Positions 56,393-64,000 of a DNA stretch of 64,000 bases are shown piece after piece. The first letter of the stretch is position 1; the number at the start of each line of letters is the position of its first letter. The stretch spans positions 33,881-97,880 of the forward strand of contig NZ_JAAGLR010000182.1 of the NCBI RefSeq assembly GCF_010548245.1, given 5' to 3'. The DNA comes from Streptomyces sp. SID11385 (lineage in GTDB: Bacteria; Actinomycetota; Actinomycetes; Streptomycetales; Streptomycetaceae). The translations under genes and the position numbers were made by a program. The notes beneath the pieces are model-generated. The model had not been told where the DNA came from and made no database searches. It saw only the letters and a list, made by a program, of their open reading frames with translations.

Positions 56393-56961
56393 CCGAAGAA
56401 AGCGAACGTTTGTCGGCCCTTGAGCGGCATGTTCGGAGATTCTGGGATGGTCATATTGTGGAATCCGCCTCCTGGGATCGCGGGCCGATCCTCGAGCGGG
56501 TTCCGCACTTCGCCACCTACCGGGTCTACCCCCAGCGTGCTGGTGAGGCATGGGTTTACGTAACAGTTGGGTCCTCTATGTGTGGATCTGCAGTCGGTGG
56601 AATTGAGTTCTTTGTGATGTCTCCCGTGGCTGCCGACATCCACTCGGAAACGCTGGCAATGGTGAGTCACTTCCACTCGTATGAGGCTCATCAGTTGGAC
56701 GTGGGATCGGTCATCGATATTGGCCGCCCTTGGATGCCGGGTTCGCGCATGGATTACCTCTTGGTGAGTCTTCCCTATCCATACGGTCCTGAACTTGAAT
56801 GGTCTCCTGGGGAAGCGGGTAGTGCGCGATTCTTGTGGCTGCTTCCGATCCACAAGAGCGAGGCTGATTTCATCAAGCATGAGGCTCTCGATGAGCTCGA
56901 ATCCATGCTGGACGCGGAAGGCGTGAACGTATTGGATCCCAATAGGAATCCGGTTGTCTGA
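56389..56961 (+). CDS. SUFU-domain immunity protein
   Basis: A 190-residue protein. FFVMSPVAADIHSETLAMVS, the DVGSVIDIGRPWMPGSRMDY segment and RFLWLLPIHKSEADFIKHEA with a C-terminal LDPNRNPVV are the recognisable parts of the Suppressor-of-fused fold, known as a common immunity family in bacterial polymorphic toxin loci, often for HNH-type nucleases. It overlaps the orphan tip by ATGA. Lower GC than flanking genes. It probably still protects against kin toxins even though the adjacent toxin is frameshifted. Confidence 0.85.
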   Translation: MTEESERLSALERHVRRFWDGHIVESASWDRGPILERVPHFATYRVYPQRAGEAWVYVTVGSSMCGSAVGGIEFFVMSPVAADIHSETLAMVSHFHSYEAHQLDVGSVIDIGRPWMPGSRMDYLLVSLPYPYGPELEWSPGEAGSARFLWLLPIHKSEADFIKHEALDELESMLDAEGVNVLDPNRNPVV

Positions 56962-57060
56962 GAAAACCCTTGTCGTCTTACAGCTCGCATTGTGAGCCGT
57001 AAGTCGATTGGCCCCTTCCGGGCTGCCGCTTATCGCTACCCGTGGGACGCAGGAAACCCA

Positions 57061-57109
57061 CTGTAGGGCCCGGCCAGGAATATAGTCTGGCGGGGCCCTA
57101 CAGCGGTTT
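57061..57109. terminator. Terminator with T tract after SUFU/integrase relic
   Basis: CTGTAGGGCCCGGCCAG (57061-57077) pairs with CTGGCGGGGCCCTACAG (57087-57103) with one mismatch; a 9-nt AT-rich loop lies between and TTTT follows at 57106-57109. It is the clearest classical intrinsic terminator in the window. It can serve SUFU (rightward) or the integrase relic (leftward). Confidence 0.8.
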
Positions 57110-57132
57110 TGACGGCAACGCTGACGGCAGCG

Positions 57133-57278
57133 TTAGCGGACAGCGGTTGTGACAGACGGGTCGCTGGGTTCTCCATCGGTGGGGCTGAGGGCGTCGTTCA
57201 GGATGTCGATAGCTTGGCGTTGGAGGCGGAGCCTTACGTGGCGTAGACGCCGGCGGTGACGCCGATGTGGGCGTGCCT
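57133..57278 (-). pseudogene. Tyrosine recombinase (integrase) C-terminal relic
   Basis: Read leftward, the frame encodes AHIGVTAGVYA, then after a one-base loss VRLRLQRQAIDILNDALSPT and a TAA at 57135-57133. The HIGVTAGVY part matches the box around the catalytic Tyr of phage/plasmid integrases, and the RLRLQRQAIDILNDAL ending is typical of Streptomyces integrative elements. Only about 48 codons remain. The upstream end is cut at the junction with a Hint relic, which marks a recombination point. It shows that a mobile element once integrated or passed through this toxin array. Confidence 0.7.
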
Positions 57279-57289
57279 AAAAGCTCCTT

Positions 57290-57745
57290 CAGGTCAAGGC
57301 CGGGGACACGGTCGCCAACGCGGTACCGGGCCTGACGGCCATGGAGGCGCACGAGGTCACGGCGGTCATCGTGACCCTACCGGCCGGGACTTCGTGGACG
57401 TGAAGGTGCGTAACCACGTGGCGAAGAAGCCGCGTACGTCCCTGTCGGAAAAGGCGCGGGCGAAGGCCCGCAAGGCGGCGGTCGCGCTGACAGCGCTGGG
57501 TGCGGTCGACGGGGCAGGGCAGTCGCGCAGAGCCCAAAGCCTGGAGGATGATGCAGACGGATCTCGTAAACTCCGGCCGCATCGATGCAGCCATGATGAA
57601 TGACATCAATGACGTCCTTACGCGCTTCCCTGGAAAGTACAACAACGCCATCGGCGATATGATTGGCGGCCTGAATGGAAACGCGCAGTACCAAGCACTG
57701 CGCGGCGTCTCTCAACAAGTTCACGTTCAACTGACTCTGTGGTAG
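57290..57745 (+). pseudogene. Second displaced RHS tail: Hint relic plus short unknown tip
   Basis: From 57290 the DNA matches the Hint part starting at QVKAGD (intact copy 41925 onward), including the VDVKV segment missing from the first orphan, but a small change near 57375 shifts frame. After about 57530 it departs into a short tip ending at 57745 (RIDAAMMNDINDVLTRFPGK, then YNNAIGDMIGGLNG), family not recognised. No start codon or shell. It is directly followed by an immunity-like gene, so this is another stored tip-immunity pair. Confidence 0.7.
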
Positions 57746-57776
57746 ACCACCGCAGGTACCGTTCTGGAGGCGATTC

Positions 57777-58232
57777 ATGGTTATCGATCTCGACCCTCCC
57801 CGGGGGTTTGGCAGCCTGCAGATCGGCATGTCGATCGAAGCCGCCGAGCAGGCCCTCATGGAGCTGCCGGGGTTCGTTCCCCCCGCAGTGGGGGAGGTTA
57901 GGAATAAGGGATTTGCTCACTATGAATCCCAGCTGTCGATTTCTCTTGATTTCGATCCCCGCGGAGTGGTGAGCGCCATAGAGCTGTTCCGCCCCGACGA
58001 AAACGTTCAGGTCACCTTCCGTGGACTGTCCCTGTTCGAGGAACCTGCCGACGTCGTTATCTCGCGGCTAGCCGAAATGTTTCAGCTCGAAATCGAAGAC
58101 GATGGGTTGAATGTTATGGCCCCCGACGTATTCATCGGGCTTTGGAGAAGGACACTTCCCGAGATATCTGGCGATGACGATGGGCGATACTTCGAGTCTG
58201 CTCTTATCGCTGCACCCGGGTACGGTACGTAG
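57777..58232 (+). CDS. Candidate immunity protein for the second orphan tip
   Basis: A 151-residue acidic soluble protein, 31 bases after the tip remnant, with GGAGG before ATG 57777. It opens MVIDLDPPRGFGSLQIGMSI and includes LFEEPADVVISRLAEMF. Composition and position match small immunity proteins; I do not recognise the family. Lower GC than flanking chromosomal genes. Confidence 0.6.
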   Translation: MVIDLDPPRGFGSLQIGMSIEAAEQALMELPGFVPPAVGEVRNKGFAHYESQLSISLDFDPRGVVSAIELFRPDENVQVTFRGLSLFEEPADVVISRLAEMFQLEIEDDGLNVMAPDVFIGLWRRTLPEISGDDDGRYFESALIAAPGYGT

Positions 58233-58382
58233 GTAATTTGAGAACCAAAGCAGAGGAAGTCGGGAAGCCAGGTGTGTGCGCAGAAGCGCGAATGTGCGCT
58301 AACGCCCTGAGTCGCCTTGAGGTAAAGTTCTTCCGATTGCCATGAAAGGTGCTGGGCGTTGGGTTCCGGCGAGGAGGCATTC

Positions 58383-59221
58383 ATGGGCGAAGTAACGTCG
58401 TCCTGGCGTGTGTTCCCTGAGAAGGTGCCCGTCCAGCTTCTTCTGCGGAAGGGGGAGCGGGCGGAGGCATGCCTGGACTTCGTGGCCGCCGGGCACTGGT
58501 ATTTCCATGCCAAACGCAAAGGCTCCGCAGAGGGGTGGGAGAGAGCGGAGGGCCTTCGCACTCGATTCGAGGTTCTTGCTGAGCAGGGAAACCTCGACGC
58601 GAAGGTTCTCCTGGCGGGGTTGCTGCTCGCGCGAGGTGAGCAACTTCCTCTTGCGGTATCGATGCTGGAAACTGCTGCCGCCGGCTCCGTGCCCGAGGGC
58701 ATGAGGGGGCTGGGCTTCCTTCTGACAAGGGGGTTGGGTGTGCCGGCTGATCCCCAGCGGGCCAACGACATGTATCTCGCTGCCGCAGAACTGGGTGACG
58801 GCTACGCGGCCTTCAATCTCGCGGTGAATTTCTATCAGGGCAACGGTACAGGTAGAAATTATCGAAAGTTTTTCAAATGGCTTGAAGCGGCGGGGAGCCT
58901 CGGGATTCCCGAAGCCTGGGCCATGTTGGGCAGTCAGTGTGCGAAAAAGGTCTTGAACGTGATTCTTTGCGTTGGTACGTGAGGGCGGCTGAGGCGGCAC
59001 ACGTGCCCGCGATGTTCATTGCCGCCTGCTGTTATCAGGAGGGAACGGGTACCGAGGTCGACAGGGTTCAAGCGCTCCGCTGGCTCCTTGCGCCGCTGGA
59101 ACGAGGCAACGGAGATGGCGTTCATGACGCGCGTGCCCTGGCCGGGTCCATGACGCCGGAACAGGTTCGCGAGGCCGGTCGTCTGTCTGGGTTTCCGCAA
59201 GCTGCCGAGTCGTTCCTGTGA
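58383..59221 (+). pseudogene. Sel1-repeat protein with an internal frameshift (possible immunity gene)
   Basis: Frame 1 (58383-58982) has GAGGAGG before its ATG and encodes Sel1-like repeats: LAEQGNLDAKVLLAGLLLAR, EGMRGLGFLLTRGLGVPADP and DGYAAFNLAVNFYQGNGTGR. Near 58935-58945 the repeat pattern jumps to another frame (58937-59221): CEKGLERDSLRWYVRAAEAA, CCYQEGTGTEVDRVQALRWL. Joined, they give one protein of about 280 residues. Sel1/TPR-like repeats form protein-binding solenoids and occur among immunity-type genes in toxin loci. Either a real frameshift mutation or a base-calling error. Confidence 0.72.
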
Positions 59222-59272
59222 TCACGCACAGGAGCCGACCGGGCGATGTCGAGCAACGGTCGTGAGGACGTG

Positions 59273-59902
59273 ATGGGGAAGAGGACGGGAAAGTCCGTAG
59301 CGGTGGCCAGGACGGGGAGAGGGGGGAAGGGGGCGTGGGCGAGGCTGCGGGAGCGGCAGTCGCCGCGTCGACTGTGGAGACGAACGCTCGCGCTTGGAAC
59401 GGCGGCCCTTCTGCTCGTTGCCGCTGTCACCGTCACGGTGGCCGTTCTCCTGGGGAGGGACGGTGGGGGGCGGCCGCCGGTGCCGCCGACGCGGGCGCGT
59501 GCCTACAGCCAGCAGGACGCTTGTCTGCTGACCAGCGCGTCCGGGGTCACGGCCGGTACGACGGCCGCCGTGGTCTGGGACGGAATGCGCGATGCCTCCC
59601 GTGACACGCACGCGCGGGTCGCGTACACGCCGGTGACCGGGGCGCAGACCGTCGAGAACGCGACTCCCTTCCTCAACGGGCTCTTTCAGCGTTCCTGCGA
59701 GGTTGTCGTCGCCTGGCGCGGGGCGGAGGTGGCAGCGGCGCGGGAAGCGGCCGGTGAACGGCCGAGGACACGTTTCATTTTGGTGGGTGGCGTGACGGAC
59801 GGGGGTGGCAGCAAGGGGAACAACACCGTTGTCGTCGCCCCGGACGGCGAGGTGCGCGCGCACATCGCGGATGCGGTGCGGGAGGCTGTCGCGGGAAACT
59901 GA
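59273..59902 (+). CDS. Membrane-anchored BMP-like half-domain protein, copy B
   Basis: A 209-residue paralogue of the protein at 43697-44281: a basic N-terminus, one membrane span (LALGTAALLLVAAVTVTVAV), then DACLLTSASGVT, VWDGMRDASRD, YTPVTGAQTVENATPFLNGL and FQRSCEVVVA. Both copies share the PPVPPTRARAY hinge. The C-lobe of a full BMP protein is again missing. ATG 59273 has GAGG upstream; ATG 59246 is possible. It closes the orphan module array as copy A closes the intact locus. Confidence 0.75.
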   Translation: MGKRTGKSVAVARTGRGGKGAWARLRERQSPRRLWRRTLALGTAALLLVAAVTVTVAVLLGRDGGGRPPVPPTRARAYSQQDACLLTSASGVTAGTTAAVVWDGMRDASRDTHARVAYTPVTGAQTVENATPFLNGLFQRSCEVVVAWRGAEVAAAREAAGERPRTRFILVGGVTDGGGSKGNNTVVVAPDGEVRAHIADAVREAVAGN

Positions 59903-59953
59903 TGCGCCTCGCGCGGGCGGCGCGGCCGAAGCCGGCCGATCAGGCCAAGGTGG

Positions 59954-59980
59954 GCGACAGGGGCGACAGGGGCGACAGGG
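59954..59980. repeat. Three tandem copies of GCGACAGGG
   Basis: Perfect 9-base units start at 59954, 59963 and 59972 inside the third Hint relic, probably slippage of the GGCGAC codon pair. Confidence 0.8.
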
Positions 59981-59997
59981 GCGCCAGGCGGCGCCAG

Positions 59998-60061
59998 GCC
60001 TGCCGTGCCCACACCGGCCCACAAGGCCGCGGCGGCGCCGGCCGGTGTGGGCACGGCAGGC
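59998..60061. terminator. 22-bp hairpin in the Hint relic
   Basis: A 22-base arm starting GCCTGCCGTGCCC (59998-60019) pairs perfectly with 60040-60061 around a 20-nt loop. The strongest stem in this part of the window; may terminate transcription from copy B. Confidence 0.7.
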
Positions 60062-60319
60062 TGCGCGGTGGGGCTCGGTGCCGGTCACGGCTTCGGCATC
60101 GGAGCAGGCGCCGGTGGCGGCCTCCGCTCCGGTGAGACGGTCTCTGCGCCGGCCCCCGTTTCGGCTGAGAAGGCGCACGGGGGAGCGGTCGCGGCGGGCG
60201 GACCCGGCGGGACGGGCAACGTGGCGCGGACCACCGGCTGAGCCCGTCGCTCCCTCGCCCCCGCCGGGCCCCGGAAGAGCACGCGCCACCCGTTCGCGCA
60301 CGAGCGACCCTCACGAAGG

Positions 60320-60357
60320 ACAGGGGGCACGCCGCCGATGCGTTGCGTGCCCCCTGT
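60320..60357. terminator. Catalase terminator
   Basis: ACAGGGGGCACGC (60320-60332) pairs perfectly with GCGTGCCCCCTGT (60345-60357), 12-nt loop, 46 bases beyond the catalase stop (leftward). Confidence 0.8.
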
Positions 60358-60403
60358 GCGGTGCGTGTCCCTCGGGCGGTGCGTGGCCCGCGCGTGGTGC
60401 GGG

Positions 60404-62629
<2,226 letters not shown>

Positions 62630-62680
62630 GGGGGTGGCCTTCTCTCGTACGGGGGCCCGCCTCTCGCGGGGCCGCTCACG

Positions 62681-62688
62681 GGGTACCC
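62681..62688. promoter_or_regulatory. Palindromic GGGTACCC, candidate SigB-type -10 element
   Basis: GGGTAC reads the same on both strands and matches the GGGTAY -10 of Streptomyces SigB-class promoters. Leftward it lies about 55 bases before the catalase ATG with a GTG-rich element 14-16 bases upstream. Confidence 0.5.
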
Positions 62689-63018
62689 GGTGAACGGTGG
62701 CTCACGCGTGACCGGCCGTGGATGGGGCCGGGAGAGTGAGGGGGAATCACCGCCATGGCACGTCGGCGGCGACCGGTGCACGAGCCGGACCCGCCCGCTG
62801 TCCCGCCAAGACGACACGAGAAGGAAAGCAGGGGAAAAACCGACAAGATGCGGTATGCCGCGAAACCGGGAGGATGGACGGGACAGCGGTGCTCAGGAAT
62901 CAGGCACGCGAGGGCGCTGCTGGTCACGTGGGCGCGTGTTTCCGCCACCGCTCGTGTGACCGGACGGGGCCGTCGCCCGGACAAGGCCCTCCCCAAGGCC
63001 GGCGTCGACAGGAGCTAC

Positions 63019-63834
63019 GTGGTGGATACGACCACCTCCCCGCAGAAGCCGGAGCACTCCGGCGGCTCCGGCGGCGCGTGCGGCTTCACGCTCCTCAGAC
63101 GTCTGCCTCCCGGCCCCGACAAGGAGCGCCAGCGTGCCGTGCTCGTCGAGGCATGGCTCCCCATGGCGCACCGCATCGCCGGTCGCTACCGCGGTCGTGG
63201 CGAGACGCTGGAGGACCTGTGCCAGGTCGCCGCGCTCGGCCTGCTCAAGGCCGTCGACCGCTTCGACCCCGAGGTGTCCGAAGCCTTCGAGACCTACGCG
63301 GTGCCCACCATCCAAGGCGAGCTGAAGCGGCACTTCCGCGACAACACCTGGGGCGTGCACGTCCCGCGCCGGGTGCAGGAACTCCGCAGCGCCGTACGCG
63401 CGGCTCTCCACGAACTGGCCCCGCACACCGCGCCCCGCCGCCCCTCGGTGGGTGAACTCGCCCAGCGCGCGAAGCTGAGCGAGGAGGAGGTGTGCCAGGG
63501 GCTCGAAGCCCTCGACAGCTACCGGTCCGTCTCCCTCGACAGCACCGCGCCGTCCGAGGACGAGCACGCGCTGCGCGACCGGCTGGGCGCGGAGGACCCC
63601 GCCTACGCGACCGTGGTCGACCGGGAGTCGGTACGGCCGGCTCTCGCCGAGCTGCCCGAGCGCGAGCGGTACATCCTCTACCTGCGGTTCTTCCACGCGC
63701 GCACGCAGCGCGCCATCGCCGCCGAACTCGGCCTCTCGCAGATGCACGTCTCCCGGCTCATCACCCACGCGTGCGGACGCGTCAGGCGCCGGGTCGAGGC
63801 CCGCCCCCCACGCGGCGGGCCCACGGAACGCTGA
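63019..63834 (+). CDS. SigB/SigF/SigG-type RNA polymerase sigma factor
   Basis: A 271-residue group 3 sigma factor. Region 2 reads DLCQVAALGLLKAVDRFDPE then ETYAVPTIQGELKRHFRD, region 3 spans HVPRRVQELRSAVRAALHEL, and region 4 has ERERYILYLRFFHARTQRAI with HTH LGLSQMHVSRLI. These match actinobacterial stress and sporulation sigma factors controlled by anti-sigma and anti-anti-sigma proteins; none is adjacent. GTG 63019 or 63022 follows AGGAG at 63010-63014; upstream ATGs in the open frame lack ribosome sites and domain content. The 390-base gap to catalase carries both promoters. Confidence 0.9.
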   Translation: MVDTTTSPQKPEHSGGSGGACGFTLLRRLPPGPDKERQRAVLVEAWLPMAHRIAGRYRGRGETLEDLCQVAALGLLKAVDRFDPEVSEAFETYAVPTIQGELKRHFRDNTWGVHVPRRVQELRSAVRAALHELAPHTAPRRPSVGELAQRAKLSEEEVCQGLEALDSYRSVSLDSTAPSEDEHALRDRLGAEDPAYATVVDRESVRPALAELPERERYILYLRFFHARTQRAIAAELGLSQMHVSRLITHACGRVRRRVEARPPRGGPTER

Positions 63835-63916
63835 GTCCGACGCCGCGCCCCGCGTCGACGTCGGACGGCCCGCACCGGCCACGCACCGCATGGCCGCTGG
63901 CGGCGCCGCCGGGCTC

Positions 63917-64000
63917 TCAGCCCACATAGCGGCGCGCCGTACCGGAGCGTTGCGCGGCTTCCAGCGCGGCGAGGCGGTCCTCTAGCCAGGGCGGTACGGC
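63917..64000 (-). CDS. C-terminal end of an unidentified leftward gene
   Basis: The last 27 codons of a gene entering from the right edge end ...AVPPWLEDRLAALEAAQRSG then TARRYVG and TGA at 63919-63917. Codon usage is typical for the host. Too short to assign. Confidence 0.55.
   Translation of the reverse strand, partial: AVPPWLEDRLAALEAAQRSGTARRYVG

Larger units (their letters stand above)
59926..60190 (+). pseudogene. Third Hint relic
   Basis: Bases 59926-59958 match the KPIDQVKAGD coding part of Hint (here KPADQAKVGD), and the stretch near 60110-60180 echoes the Ala/Ser/Pro-rich insert of the same domain. Between them the sequence is scrambled by short tandem repeats and a large hairpin. 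No open frame joins the two parts. Confidence 0.55.

Noticed and set aside
56962..57110. tRNA gene as an integration target near the integrase relic
   Set aside because: No cloverleaf or T-loop consensus could be found; the structured part is a terminator hairpin.
57098..57352. Leftward 84-codon frame through the integrase relic
   Set aside because: It is in a different frame from the integrase motif and mixes Hint antisense with low-complexity residues.

Overview
High-GC DNA with actinomycete-style gene packing (GTG starts, 4-bp ATGA overlaps, GC-rich hairpin terminators without T tails) and a Streptomyces-type gene set. The window holds two accessory regions joined to ordinary chromosomal genes: the edge of an enediyne natural-product cluster, then a large polymorphic-toxin (RHS) locus with a graveyard of displaced toxin tips. 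Function calls come from reading motifs and domain order by eye; no database search was run.

Region 1 (1-16.5 kb), enediyne core. A GMC oxidoreductase (cut by the left edge) is divergent from a tightly overlapping run unbV-unbU-pksE-thioesterase-flavin reductase. A facing unit carries unbL (DUF1702) overlapping a cytochrome P450, and a cluster-type membrane protein follows. UnbL, UnbV, UnbU, PksE and the hotdog thioesterase form the five-gene signature of enediyne warhead biosynthesis: PksE builds the polyene chain on its own ACP, the thioesterase releases it, and the accessory proteins are needed to turn it into the enediyne core. A TetR regulator and a carotenoid oxygenase lie next to the cluster.

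Region 2 (16.6-31.1 kb), efflux, regulation and aromatic or acyl-CoA enzymes. An MFS exporter with a palindromic operator comes first, then an ArsR-SRPBCC pair with four GCAAC-N6-GTTGC-type operator copies. A long leftward series encodes 4-coumarate-CoA-ligase-like and hydroxycinnamoyl-CoA hydratase/lyase-like enzymes, a DUF899 protein, an SDR, an epoxide-hydrolase-like enzyme, an acyl-CoA-dehydrogenase-fold flavoenzyme, an F420/NADP-reductase-like protein and a GFA protein. A histidine-containing membrane protein and an AraC regulator end the region. Whether these belong to the enediyne pathway is open.

Region 3 (31.8-44.3 kb), RHS toxin. A 3683-residue secreted RHS/YD-repeat protein has three LamG-like domains, a Lys/His/Ala-rich linker, a Hint domain and a deaminase-like tip. 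A candidate immunity gene and a small membrane-anchored protein follow.

Region 4 (44.4-54.7 kb), leftward housekeeping block. It holds a RecQ-like helicase, a YdcF protein, PAP2, YihY and PAP2-lipid kinase genes, and a secreted GH92 mannosidase.

Region 5 (54.9-60.2 kb), orphan toxin modules. A duplicated, frameshifted RHS tail carries an HNH-like tip and overlaps a SUFU immunity gene. Then come an integrase C-terminal relic, a second Hint relic with another tip and immunity gene, a frameshifted Sel1-repeat gene, a paralogue of the membrane-anchored protein and a third Hint relic. The layout fits repeated tip displacement at one RHS locus, with signs of integration.

Region 6 (60.3-64 kb), stress genes. 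A large-subunit catalase is divergent from a SigB/SigF-type sigma factor; a truncated leftward gene closes the window.
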